Below are positions 39,772 to 51,423 of a stretch of 64,000 nt of DNA, in pieces (the first letter of the stretch is position 1; the number at the start of each line of letters is the position of its first letter). Under the pieces are notes generated by a model. The model was not told the DNA's origin, made no database searches, and was given only the letters and a program-made list of their open reading frames with translations. Source of the DNA: Paramecium sonneborni (Eukaryota; Ciliophora; Oligohymenophorea; Peniculida; Parameciidae); contig CAJJDN010000054.1 of assembly GCA_905182985.1 (NCBI GenBank), forward strand, positions 1-64,000. The letters are read 5' to 3'. Made by a program: the position numbers and the translations under genes.

Positions 39772-41559
39772 ATGTCAAATCCACTCCCTATTGAAATAAA
39801 TTCTGATTTTGATGAAATAATTAATTGCCTCCCCTAAAATAGTGGATCAACTGCTACTTAAACAGTTCTAAACAATTCTAACATTTCCTAAATCTTGTCT
39901 TCTAAATAAATTGATGATTAATTGAATTATGCAGGTAATACTTATAGATAATAAAAAGATGAAGAATTTGATTAGCTCAATGAATAGATGAAAAATGTAT
40001 TACTAACTGATAATTTCAAACCTTCCTTGATTTCTGCCTTTTAAGCTGATATGTAAAATTAAATAATTTTATTTTAAGGTCTTCTTATATTACACATGAA
40101 AAATTAACTAAAAATTCTAGACGTATGTAATAAGAATATGAAAATGCCAATCCTAAAGATAGAGAATATGTATTTCTAACATTTATCAATAATAATATAA
40201 TAAACTTAAGTTTAGACAAATATATGCACTATATATTGGAAAAAATCATTGAGGTTGGTAAAGTTATTAAAATTAAAATAGGCCCTCCCTTATATAGGAA
40301 TAAGATTTTAGATTAAATATTCAATAGAATAAATAAATTGATTGTTGATCTCTATGCATGTAAAGTGATTTAAAAAGGATTAGAAATAATGTCATAATCA
40401 CCTAGAGATTCATAAAATTAATTTTAAAAATATGCCAATTTTATATTGAAAGATGATAGTTTTATTAAAAAATTGTATACAGATAAAATAGGGAATTAAA
40501 TTTTTTAAAAAAGTCTAGAAGTATTTGATGGCAATAATTTATATTTACTTTTGCTTATTTTAGATAAATATGTAATTTATTTAATTAAATTTATTAGATA
40601 TTAAATATTAATTCAAAATAAATTGAGCTTTCGACAGATTAATATGGATGTCTTATAGTAAATAAAATAATTGATATACTACCAAAACTAATTGATTAAG
40701 CTGGAAAATAAGTTGCAAATGATATAATCATGAGAATTCTATAAAATTCTTCATGTTTAGTAAGGAGACAATATTCTAATTATATTATCTAATAAATATT
40801 AGAGAAAGGTTAAGAATGTCATAAAAGAATCCTTCTTGAATAATATCTAATAAAAGACTTTGTATCAATGTCAATGGATAAATATGGTAGTAATGTTGCT
40901 GAAAAAGCAATCATTCATTCAGGACCTTAATGGAGATAAAAATTATGGGAAGAAGAAGTGGCAGTTTCAGAAGAGTATTTATATTCTATTAATTTAGATC
41001 TTTTCGTAAATTAGTTAATGATTAGTTTGCCAATTATCCTATCTAAAGATTATATGAATATTTTACTTAAGAATATCGAACTGAATTTCTAGGTTATTTA
41101 TAAAAATTATACGAAAGTAGCTTTCTGAATCATCATGGACTTATTGTTTGGAAGTTTGCTATAGTAAATTTAAATACAAAAAGATTTGCAAAAAAACTGA
41201 ATTCTTATGAATAATCGAAAACTTATAATTGTTTGGGAAAAAATAAACAAATTTCATAATAAACAAACTCAAAAATAAACAATAATAATCAATAATAATA
41301 TTAATAATATCAATAAATCATACTTTAATAATAATAATTTATGTGTAATCTTTGGATGCAATAATAAAATTATTATCCTGATGATTATTCATCATTTCAA
41401 ACTTTTTTATAGCAAAACTCGATGATATTTAATCAATAATAATAAATGTAGTCATTATAACTTTATTCATAATCAAAGTAACTTTAACCTAATTACTAAA
41501 ATTTTTAATAAAATGATTCAATATAGAGGCAAATGATGATTCAAAATCAATCTGACTGA
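39772..41559 (+). CDS. Pumilio/PUF-family RNA-binding protein
   Basis: 571 aa with introns at 40053-40078 (ending AAG) and two more of 26 and 20 nt. From about residue 100 come helical repeats of the PUF kind: FLTFINNNIINLSLDKYM, LIVDLYACKVIQKGLEIM, LYTDKIGNQIFQKSLEVF, QYGCLIVNKIIDILPKLI, FVSMSMDKYGSNVAEKAI. The SxxxCxxIQ/SNxVxK-type RNA-reading positions are partly kept (ACKVIQ, GNQIFQ, GSNVAE). PUF proteins bind 3' UTRs and repress or localise mRNAs. The last ~130 residues are Gln/Asn/Met-rich. Divergent compared with animal Pumilio, so target specificity is unknown. Confidence 0.82.
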
Positions 41560-41813
41560 CATACAGATGACAAAATATAATATGAAAATAATATTTTATT
41601 GCATAGAACATTTCAATAAAACTCAACTTATTTATTTTTTAGACTTTTTTTAATTATTTATTTTATATACATTTAGCAATCTAAATTATAATAATTCTCA
41701 ATTGAAATACAAATATAAAATAAATCTTTTTTATATTGAATTTCTAAAAAGAGGATTATCAAATCAATTTTTGTAATTAATCTATTTAAATAAGTTTTTG
41801 ATAGATTTTTAAA

Positions 41814-42148
41814 ATGATAAAAATTAAATATGGTTTTCATTTTTAATTTAAGATGATAAGATTAGAAGATTAAAAAAATATTAAAGAAATAAGCTAAGTT
41901 TAAGTAATGAAATTGATACTTAATTTGATTTGATTTCATCATGCAAGAATTTGAAGAAAGCTAATTATCAATAAATTTTAAATGAAGATTTTAATAATTT
42001 ATTTAAGATGAATAAATATATAAATAGATAAAGCACAAGTTCAAATGTCTTTTTAGAAAATTTAACCATCTAATTTGATGATATCAAATTTTAAAAATAA
42101 AAGATTATAACTACCAAAATAAGTAATTGTAAAACTAAAAAAATTTGA
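41814..42148 (+). CDS. Small basic coiled-coil protein, 104 aa
   Basis: A 20-nt GTT...AAG intron joins MIKIKYD to DKIRRLKKYQRNKLSLSNEI, giving 105 codons. A second coding-like frame (GELSQNY... type, to ~42300) follows after a run of seven A, so the protein may extend if one base there is wrong. No family recognised. Confidence 0.45.
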
Positions 42149-42299
42149 ATTATCCTAGAACTATAAAGAAGTTTAAAATGAAGATTTCAAATAAGAATAT
42201 TAGGTTATTGAGTTAGATTAATTCTAAAATCAAATGAATTGTTTAATTAGTTATAAAGATTTTGTATTCAATAAATTTGGAAAACATGAAAAAAAAAAA

Positions 42300-42788
42300 A
42301 AAACTTAATTATCAGTGCATTATAATGATATTAAATTATTAGATTTCATATTTATAGATTTTATTTTATATTCCATGATTTAAAATTTGATATATATTTT
42401 TTTTCATTTTTTAAAAGCTAATTTTTTATAATTCCTTAATAAAATATAAGAGTTTTTAAAACATATGGTTTCTTTGATTTAATTTTTGTTAATTTGTTTA
42501 ATTGATAAATTTTAACTGAATAAATTATTGGAATGAGGATTGCTTTCATCTTAATGAGAAATTAAATTACAACAAATACATGTGAAAAATGCTTATGTTT
42601 AGGTTTTTAATAATGAATGTTTAGTAACATAATGGGATTAGAGATAATAGAAAATTTGAATTAGATTTGCTTTGATTAGATAGATAGTTAAAAAATAATG
42701 TGTATAAAAATGAGTTTTAATTTAATGATTATATAAACAACTAATAATTAAGCAACGTGCACAATATTCATTTTAATTAATTAAATAA
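42300..42788. other. Intergenic, nothing recognised
   Basis: Starts with a run of about 14 A and continues as AT-rich DNA up to the Sec61 beta gene. Confidence 0.5.
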
Positions 42789-43068
42789 ATGTCTGAAAAA
42801 GCATAACTCGCCAAAGACGCAATAAAAAGAAGATAAGGAGGAGGCAAGAGTCGTAAGATATTTGTGTTTACATGATTTAGCATCAAAAGCAACAGAAAAT
42901 GGGGGACAATCAGGATTAAATTTTTATTCAGGAGATGTTTCATCACTTAAAGTTCAACCAAACACCGTACTTATAATTAGTCTTGTATATTTGGGAATCG
43001 TTGTGCTCTTACACATTTTCAGCAAACTCAGATCAGGAGGAGCAGAAGCTACTCCTGAAGGACAATGA
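42789..43068 (+). CDS. Protein transport protein Sec61 subunit beta
   Basis: 83 aa with one 28-nt intron near codon 22. Short cytosolic N-terminus with Gly/Ser (RRQGGGKSPSKATENGGQSG), the family motif FYSGDVSSLKVQPNTVLIIS, then a single C-terminal membrane segment ending LLHIFSKLRSG. It is a tail-anchored part of the Sec61 translocon in the ER. Length is normal for the family (about 80-100 aa). Confidence 0.93.
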
Positions 43069-43548
43069 TTCATATTATATTATATGAAATATCTACGCAT
43101 GTTTTGTTTTATAATCAAATACATAAATTACAATTTTTATATCATCAAGTTTGAGACGAAGTGTTGTAATTAAATTATTATTTAAAACATGTTTACACAT
43201 ATATCAAAGGTTTGAATTGTGATCATACATAATTTTTTATTTTTAAATTAAACATTTTTATACTAAATCTAACTTGGATTCTATTCAATACTTTTTAATA
43301 TAATATTCTAATCTTTTTTTAATCTTGAATGTAAATTAAAAAAAAAGAAGGAATTAGATTTTTCTGATTATAAAATTTTAATCATCAAATAAATTTATAT
43401 TAGTGTTCAAAAAGGGAAATAATAGAATAATAATACACTTTAAATAGTTGAAATAGCATAAAATTTTGAGAAAGAAATAAATTTATTTAACATATTTAAT
43501 ATAGTGTTATATTAATATATAATATAAATTAAATATTAAAAATAAAAA
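43069..43548. other. Intergenic, nothing recognised
   Basis: About 480 nt of AT-rich DNA between Sec61 beta and Nop10. No coding frame or RNA gene seen. Confidence 0.5.
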
Positions 43549-43768
43549 ATGCATTTGAGGTATTATTTGAATGAGGAAGGAAAAAGAGTTTACACTTTAA
43601 AAAATACACTTGATGATGGTTCATATACATTTAATGCTCATCCTGGTATTGATATAAATTAATTGAATAGCAAGATTTAGCCCTGATGATTTAAATTAGA
43701 AATATCGTGTTGAATTAAAGAAGAGATTTGGTTTATTACCAACATAAGGTGAACCTCATTAATTTTGA
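43549..43768 (+). CDS. H/ACA ribonucleoprotein subunit Nop10
   Basis: 64 aa with one 25-nt intron. MHLRYYLNEEGKRVYTLKN, then FNAHPARFSPDDLNQKYRVE and a final KKRFGLLPTQ is diagnostic of eukaryotic Nop10. It binds the pseudouridine synthase Cbf5/dyskerin in H/ACA snoRNPs and telomerase RNP. The length matches the family. The PARFSPDD motif is reconstituted across the splice junction, confirming the intron. Confidence 0.95.
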
Positions 43769-43904
43769 AATGTTAATGATAATAAAATTTATAGTTTTAT
43801 TTAATATCAATTATCATATAATATCAATAAAGAATACATAGGAATTTAGTATAGATATTTTTAGTTAATAAGTAAAACAATATTTTAATATAATTCGTTT
43901 AAAT

Positions 43905-44309
43905 ATGTCTTCAAATATAGAATTAGTTCCATTTTATTCCTCTTTGCTTCGTACAATATAAAGCATGTTTCAATAGAAATTGATTACAGCAGAGGAAAGA
44001 AGTGAGTTGAAGAATTTTGTTGTTTCTCATGATTCGAAAGATTTAGATCAATTATTTAAATCATATGAAAAAGGAGAATTGGAGTAATTTATTTTAGAAA
44101 ATTACATAAATCCAAAAAATAATGAGTAATTAATTGAAGATGATGATGACTCATGTTATTCTATATCTGAAATTGAATGTTAAAAAAGTACATTAAGTTG
44201 CACTCCAAATTAATTTGTATGGTAATTGAAACAATCCAAGAAAGTTAAATAAGAAAAAGAAGGTAGTCGTAAAAGATCAAATTCATTTACTACATTTAAA
44301 TAGTTATGA
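43905..44309 (+). CDS. Hypothetical protein, 134 aa
   Basis: A single frame of 135 codons: starts MSSNIELVPFYSSLLRTIQS, helical first half (LKNFVVSHDSKDLDQLFKS), an acidic patch (EDDDDSCYSIS) and a Lys/Ser tail. No family recognised. Confidence 0.7.
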
Positions 44310-45011
44310 TGATAGAAACTGGATAAATTTTGAGTTTATTTGTGTATACAAGTTATTTTAATATATTCAAAATAAAAATTAAGAACATAAAGAAAATCCG
44401 ATATTAATATAATTTAATTTAGTACATCATAAACTTGATGAAATAATAAATCATATTTTAGTAGTAATCAAAGTCAAATTTTATAAACCACAGCAATTTT
44501 ATTTCAAGTTGATAATTTGGTATGCCCATTACAAAAATTTATACATTTATATTAAAAATGACTCAATTATTGAGAATCGTAGTTATTCATTTTTATTATA
44601 ATAAGATGATAATAGCAATATTAAGGAGATTAATGTAGTAATTCTAATAAAAAAATATGGAGAATATTTATACAATATATTTATTTACTAATTTCAAATC
44701 TCTAAGATAGAAATATATATCTATGAAAATAATTATTTAAAATAACAAATAAATTTTAGAGGATATGATATGAATGAGAAATTTTAAATGTCTTACATAA
44801 CTCTAATGATAATATAATAAATAAATGATAATAGTTTAAGGATTGTGTGAGAAAAAGTGCAAAAAATAATAAAAAGATATATATAATAAATGATTTCATT
44901 ATTTATATATTATATGATGAAAGTGTAATATAGAAGTATATTTAATAGATTGAGTTGAATGTTATATAATATTAATAATAAGTCCATAAATAATTAATTA
45001 AAAATATATAT
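44310..45011. other. Intergenic, nothing recognised
   Basis: About 700 nt of AT-rich DNA before the E1-like gene. No protein-like frame. Confidence 0.5.
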
Positions 45012-47545
45012 ATGTAAATTCAATCATTCGATGAATTGGCGACAGAGAAAGAAATCAAATTATTCGGAAAGACCACATCATAGAAATTCTAACGTCTTAA
45101 AATTATCATTATCGGACTGTCTAGTGTAATTAATAACTACAATCCTAGCTTGGATTAGAGATTGCCAAACATATTTCTACATAATAACCTGAATTGATAA
45201 CACTTTGTGATACATAATTATAAAGACTAAAATAATGTGAACTACTCTTAAAAATAAATAATGTAACATAAATAGAAACATTGGAAATGTCTTACAAGGA
45301 CAATGAAATCTTATCAAAAATAGAAAAGCATGATTTAACAATAATTTGTGATATTTAATCCCTTAAATTTGCAATAGCTGTAAGTGAACATCTCCGTTAA
45401 AATGCATCTAAAAATTAAAAGAATAATAAAGGAGTTATTTGGACATGTACATTTGGATTCATTTGTCTTAAATTTTCAGATTTTGGATAAGGATTCAAAG
45501 TCTTTGATAGAGATGGAGTTTAACCATTCCCATATCATATTATTGACATTACTAATTCTAATCCAGGAATAGTCAAAATTCACAACTCCATTCCACATAA
45601 CTATAAAACGGGTGATTTTGTAAGAATTAGTAATGTTGAAGGTATGACATAAGTAAATGGACCAGAAGCACGTCCCATTAAAATAATATCTCCAACTGAA
45701 TTTTCTATTGAACATACATAACATTATAATAAATATTTGGCAGGTGGATTAGTTTAATTAACTAAAGTACCTTTCAAGTACCAATTTCAAAAGCTTTCTG
45801 ATACTATATACAATCCTAACTCACTTAAAACAAATGAGGATAAAATTGTATACAGTACTGTAATAGCAAATTTATAATTGTTGGATTAAACAATAAAACC
45901 ATAGAATGAATAAGAAATTATAAGCATTGCTTTAGCTATATACAAAACATTTGATTTAGATTAATTTGATGTTTAATTATGTTAAAAGACTATAAGATAA
46001 ATGTAGACAACCAAATATCCAGTTATAAATTTATGGGCTGGTTATTGTAGTTTGGAAGTAGTAAAATTTACTGGTAAATTCACACCATAAGAATGTTCAT
46101 TCATTTAATTTATTAGTGATATAGAAAATGATGATACTTAGATAAAAATAAAATTATAATCATTAAATGCTTTGGTGATTGGAAGTGGGGGAACTGGATG
46201 TGAAATTATTAGACTTTTTTCTTTAATGGAATGTTGTACTCAACCAAATTCTAAATTAACCATATTAGATGATGATATTGTTCGTAAATATACTTTAGGA
46301 ACTCATTATTGGTTTAAGTAAAATATTTATTTATTTATAGTTAATAAACACTTGGTATGTAAAAAGCTGATGTAGCTTAATAATAAGCTTAAATGCTTTG
46401 TTCTTCTATGAATATTGATGTTGATAAAACTAAATTTAGTGAAAAATCTGAAATCATTGTTAAACAACATGATATCATTTTTTCTGCCATAAATAATTAA
46501 ACATCAAGATTATTAATTTAATAATAAGCTTAGAAACATAATAAGGTTTTATTTGATTAAATTTTAAATGGTTTAAAAGCTTATACTCAATTTGGAAAAC
46601 CAAATTAATAATTATAAATCTAGGAGACATTAAAGAATGTTTATAATGTAGATTAAAACACTTATAAGAAATTTCCATATCTTCCAATTCATTGTGTTCT
46701 ATGGGCCAAAGAAGTTTTTGATAATAGTTTTGTTGGATTTGTTACTGACTTTTAAAAATTCTTATAGGATCGAAATGGATATCTTTAAAATTTCGAAGAA
46801 TTAGATGTGTATTAAAATAAATTAATAATTTTAGGGTTGATAATTATCACATTAGAGCTCATGTTATTAATAGAATATCAAAACCAGGTTTTAATTTGAC
46901 ACTTGACAAAATTCTCAGTTTGTCAAAAGAATTATATGAATTTCACTTTGAATTCAAAATTAATTAGCTTTTGAAATAATATCCTGTAGATGCATTAGAA
47001 TGTGTATGGACTGGATATAAGAAAATACCTTAAGCAATGAAATTCGATTCTAATAATATGGATCATGTTGCTTATATTTAAATTACTACACTTTTAATAT
47101 CGAAATTGTTCAATATTAATGCTAGTGCTGTATTCAAATAAGAATATGTAATTGATAAATTGTAACAAATGACTGAAAATTATTGGAATCTAACTAATCC
47201 TTAAGTTCCCACTCCTACTGAATATTCATCTCAAAATAAACCATAATTTTTAAATTTTGATGATGATTAAATAAGAGGTTTGTATGTTAGATGCATTCAT
47301 ATATTAACAAACTTAAGATGTAGAAATTATAATCTTTAACCAATCCCATTATACAAAGTTCAAAAATATGCTTTAGAAATGCACAGAAGTAATCCAATTA
47401 TGCATTCAATTATTGTTGGTTGGATGGGTATTGAATTATATAAATATCTCTATGTAAATAATATATTTATAATAATTCTTAGGGTAATTGCAAATAGAGA
47501 AATATGCACATAGATGTTAATAGTAATATTTTAGAATTCATTTGA
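45012..47545 (+). CDS. Divergent ubiquitin-activating E1-like protein without catalytic Cys
   Basis: 810 aa with four introns (23, 23, 26 and 29 nt) giving an exact frame. The first half matches the inactive adenylation half of Uba1 (FDELATEKEIKLFGK; DGVQPFPYHIIDITNSNPGI). The second half keeps the nucleotide loop (VIGSGGTGCEIIRLFS), TILDDDIV and HDIIFSAINNQTSRLL. Two key sites differ. After the Asp the usual SNLNRQFLF is YTLGTHYWF, losing the Arg. The catalytic Cys of the 'xCTxxxFP' motif is Asn (QNTYKKFPYLPIHCVLWAKE). The protein also ends soon after VGWMGIELYKYLY, with no ubiquitin-fold domain. It is therefore probably a pseudo-E1 with a regulatory role; this is inference. Confidence 0.85.
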
Positions 47546-47554
47546 GAACTATTG

Positions 47555-47900
47555 ATTTAAGATATTATTATTAAATATACATTTTTAATACACAATTATT
47601 CATAATAATATTTAATATAACCAATATGCAATTATTATTGGTAGCAGAATATATAATAATTGGAATGATGGCTTATTTTATTATTAATTCTATTCTTTTT
47701 ACTCTTTTTCTTGTTATGGTCTTTATGGAGAAGCTGTTACTTTGTTTGAGGAGAACGAATTTTATTCAATTTTGCTATCTGAACCTCTCCTGTTTGGAGA
47801 AGACTATTGTTAAATGAAATTATCATCAGCGTTATCTTATTAAGATGCATATTATTATTCTTATTGTCTACTCATTTTTATTCCATATTGCTATTTATGA
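47555..47900 (+). CDS. Tyr/Phe-rich ORF without start codon
   Basis: Between two TGAs, a frame of ~115 codons lacks ATG but is coding-like in its second part: SRIYNNWNDGLFYYQFYSF, YGLYGEAVTLFEENEFYSIL and LLFGEDYCQMKLSSALSYQD. It overlaps the 3' end of the minus-strand Rab gene by about 29 nt. It could be a last exon of something, a relic, or chance. Its tail is duplicated from 48935 by repeat B. Confidence 0.3.
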
Positions 47901-48570
47901 TTAATAGGAATACTGTGTTTAGTGGATTAATTTTATTGGTATTGATTAATCGTAATACATTATAAGATAGTGAATTAATAATTCCATCAATTTAATCTTT
48001 ATCATGATTAGAAATTTCATAAAACTTAGCATCTAAAGAATCAGCAAGATTTCTTCCTTGTTGGGTTTAAACTTGTCTAAATTTCAATAATAAGTAAAAC
48101 CTTTAATTTTCTAGATCTTTATGTGTTGCAACAATAATAATTTGAATTTAATCAGATGAGACTTATTTAAGAATACTGATCCAATTTTCTAATGATTTGA
48201 ATGAGTTTTGGCTATCAATTTTATAGAAAATAATAGCACCAGCAGCACTACAAATTTATATATAAAAATAATAAATACTTTTAACAAAAGGTTTTCTATA
48301 TAGCCATGAATTAAGAGCTTCCAGACTAATTAAAATAGTGATAGTTACTGTATCCCATAATTAATTTTGAACTACAATTCCATCATTAAATTCTATAGAT
48401 TTGCTTTCAAATTCTAGTCCTATTGTTGGATCATATTCTTGTATGAATTTCCCTTTTATATATTAAGATAAAAAACAGGATTTTCCAACTCCTATAAATT
48501 ATCTAATATTTTAACCTGTGTCACCAATCAATACAAATTTGAAGAGATATTAATAATCTTCAAAATTCAT
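47872..48570 (-). CDS. Rab-like small GTPase, atypical
   Basis: 198 aa with four introns (24, 23, 31 and 24 nt; two start GTT). G-motifs: P-loop GDTGVGKSCFLSQY, switch I YDPTIGLEFESKSI, WDTSG, then AAGAIIFYKIDSQNSFKSLE. The NKxD motif is replaced by THKDLE. RQVQTQQGRNLADSLDAKFY is typical Rab. The C-terminus (LLIINSNMEQK) has no cysteines, so the usual prenyl anchor is missing. It may have altered nucleotide specificity and be soluble. This copy and 49029-49727 are identical and probably represent one gene. Confidence 0.85.
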
Positions 48571-48619
48571 AAATTTATTTATAGTTTATATATATATTAT
48601 ATTAAATTACTACAAAGAC

Positions 48620-48933
48620 ATGCAACTTGCTAAAAGTAATTAATATTATTTAACTTCTATAGTTCATCCAGATGCATTAGAAAAAGAAAAAATAAATCCT
48701 TATTTAAATGAAAACCAAGAATAATAGAGATATCCTAGGGAGAGTTTAGTTGAGAATGAAAAAAACTTAAATTTAGGAGGATCTTATTAAAATTATATAT
48801 ATAGATGTGGTGAATGTTGTGGAAATTGTTCTGCATTTTGTCCATGCAATCCCTTTGTAGAATATCCATATAAGAAAATAGAACAAGGGTTTGTTGGAGT
48901 TTATTTAAGATTCGGAAAATATGTAAAAACTAG
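48620..48933 (+). pseudogene. Truncated duplicate of the stomatin-like gene (assembly artefact)
   Basis: First 314 nt of the gene found complete at 49777, cut off at the n at 48934. Confidence 0.85.
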
Positions 48934-48934
48934 N

Positions 48935-50090
48935 TCTGAACCTCTCCTGTTTGGAGAAGACTATTGTTAAATGAAATTATCATCAGCGTTATCTTATTAA
49001 GATGCATATTATTATTCTTATTGTCTACTCATTTTTATTCCATATTGCTATTTATGATTAATAGGAATACTGTGTTTAGTGGATTAATTTTATTGGTATT
49101 GATTAATCGTAATACATTATAAGATAGTGAATTAATAATTCCATCAATTTAATCTTTATCATGATTAGAAATTTCATAAAACTTAGCATCTAAAGAATCA
49201 GCAAGATTTCTTCCTTGTTGGGTTTAAACTTGTCTAAATTTCAATAATAAGTAAAACCTTTAATTTTCTAGATCTTTATGTGTTGCAACAATAATAATTT
49301 GAATTTAATCAGATGAGACTTATTTAAGAATACTGATCCAATTTTCTAATGATTTGAATGAGTTTTGGCTATCAATTTTATAGAAAATAATAGCACCAGC
49401 AGCACTACAAATTTATATATAAAAATAATAAATACTTTTAACAAAAGGTTTTCTATATAGCCATGAATTAAGAGCTTCCAGACTAATTAAAATAGTGATA
49501 GTTACTGTATCCCATAATTAATTTTGAACTACAATTCCATCATTAAATTCTATAGATTTGCTTTCAAATTCTAGTCCTATTGTTGGATCATATTCTTGTA
49601 TGAATTTCCCTTTTATATATTAAGATAAAAAACAGGATTTTCCAACTCCTATAAATTATCTAATATTTTAACCTGTGTCACCAATCAATACAAATTTGAA
49701 GAGATATTAATAATCTTCAAAATTCATAAATTTATTTATAGTTTATATATATATTATATTAAATTACTACAAAGACATGCAACTTGCTAAAAGTAATTAA
49801 TATTATTTAACTTCTATAGTTCATCCAGATGCATTAGAAAAAGAAAAAATAAATCCTTATTTAAATGAAAACCAAGAATAATAGAGATATCCTAGGGAGA
49901 GTTTAGTTGAGAATGAAAAAAACTTAAATTTAGGAGGATCTTATTAAAATTATATATATAGATGTGGTGAATGTTGTGGAAATTGTTCTGCATTTTGTCC
50001 ATGCAATCCCTTTGTAGAATATCCATATAAGAAAATAGAACAAGGGTTTGTTGGAGTTTATTTAAGATTCGGAAAATATGTAAAAACTAG
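48935..50090 (+). repeat. Direct repeat B, copy 2 (1156 bp)
   Basis: Second copy of repeat B, offset 1157 nt. It runs on without a break into the rest of the stomatin-like gene. Confidence 0.95.
49029..49727 (-). CDS. Rab-like small GTPase, second identical copy
   Basis: Same sequence as 47872-48570, offset 1157 nt, with the same introns, THKD motif and missing C-terminal Cys. The copy arises from repeat B and should be counted once. It is divergent from the stomatin-like gene, 49 nt between starts. Confidence 0.8.
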
Positions 50091-50722
50091 TATCAAATTT
50101 ATGTTTTATCTTAGTGCCCCCTGGTTTATAATATTTTAATCCTTGCACAGATAAATTAATAAAAATTGATTGTAGAACATAAATGATTGACTGTGAAAAA
50201 CAATTTGTAATAACAAAAGATAATATTCTAATTAAAGTTGATGCATCTGTTTATTACAGAGTATTAGAACCAAAAAAGGCAATTTTTTATATTTATGACC
50301 TTAAAATGGCTGTTTCATAAATTACTTTAGCAGCTATAAAAAGTGTAATCGGTGCATATACCTTACAAGATGTGTTAGAAAAAAGAACTGAAATTTAAGA
50401 TTATATCTAACATTTTGTGGATGATCATGTAGATGATTGGGGAATTGATATTGAATTAATGATGATAAAAGATATTCAAATAGATGAAAAAATTAAATCT
50501 GCTTTAGCTTAAGCAGCAACAGAACTTAGGTATATATCTTTTATCAACATTTATAGGTCTGCATAAGCAAAAATTTTGATTGCTGAATCTAATGTTTAAT
50601 CAGCTAAATTGATGAAAGAAGCTGCTGAGCTTCTTAGTGCCAAAGCAGCTATGTAAATTAGATATCTTGAAGTCATTAATAAAATAGGTTGCGAACAATA
50701 AACAAAAGTTATGATAATATGA
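49777..50722 (+). CDS. Stomatin-like SPFH/band 7 protein
   Basis: 297 aa with introns of 25 and 27 nt. A Cys-rich hydrophobic part near residues 65-90 (CGECCGNCSAFCPCNPF) likely serves as a palmitoylated membrane hairpin. The SPFH domain follows: VGVYLRFGKYVKT, MPPGLQYFNPCTDKLIKID, VITKDNILIKVDASVYYRVL, TLAAIKSVIGAYTLQDVLEK and GIDIELMMIKDIQIDEKIKS. The C-terminal helix (AEAELLSAKAAMQIRYLE type) favours oligomers. These proteins form lipid-raft scaffolds that tune ion channels. The stop is unusually early for the family, leaving a short tail. Confidence 0.9.
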
Positions 50723-50733
50723 AATATTATATT

Positions 50734-51266
50734 TCAATCATCTTTCAAAACACTAATAAAAGAATCTTTTCTTACTGTTATTCTATCAAATTCTCTCATT
50801 CTATTTTACAAATTCTTTTTTTGATCGAGTTATTTTTTCTTTCTTATAAATCACCACAATAAAATTTGATAGATACGATTTTCATTACCTTTCTTATTTT
50901 TCTGCTACTATCACTTCTTTTCCAACTTAAATAAAATTGATACAAATAATAGATCTTAAGTAGTATTATCTTTTAGGCTTAAGCTTATTTTCTTTCTAAT
51001 TAATCTAATTATTGAACCCTTTCTTCAGGTACTATAAATGATAATGCATCTTAAAGATCATCAATCAAATATATCAGTAATTTATCAAAATTAGCTTTTT
51101 TGAATTCACAAAATTCATATTCTAAAAATCCAAATCATTTGATGACACTGATGACACTTTTAATTTTATCAAATAAATTTTAGATATTTTCATTAAGTGG
51201 TATTTCTTAAGTGAATTTATCATATTTATCATATTTTTACTACTGTATAAGTCTTTGATACTCCAT
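50734..51266 (-). CDS. Hypothetical protein, splicing unresolved
   Basis: Starts MEYQRLIQQQKYDKYDKF; an in-frame TGA soon follows and needs a candidate 27-nt intron starting GTG. The middle is strongly coding: FCEFKKANFDKLLIYLIDDL then EERVQQLDQLERKQAQAQK. The last ~30 residues (NRMREFDRITVRKDSFISVL) lie in a third frame before TGA 50734-50736. The joins are not certain. No family recognised; largely helical. Confidence 0.5.
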
Positions 51267-51423
51267 GATTAATAGGAGCTATTGTACAAAAGTTTTTAAT
51301 GTTCTCTATAATTATTTGATATTTAGAAAAGAAATGTAAGAAGTATTATATGATTCAATTTTCTTATTTAAAATTAATTTTTTATAATTTATTTTAATAT
51401 CACAATTAAATTATATACAATTC

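Larger units (their letters stand above)
47778..48933 (+). repeat. Direct repeat B, copy 1 (1156 bp)
   Basis: Identical where compared to 48935-50090, separated by the single n at 48934. Carries a whole Rab-like gene and the 5' end of the stomatin-like gene. Likely an unmerged contig overlap. Confidence 0.95.
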
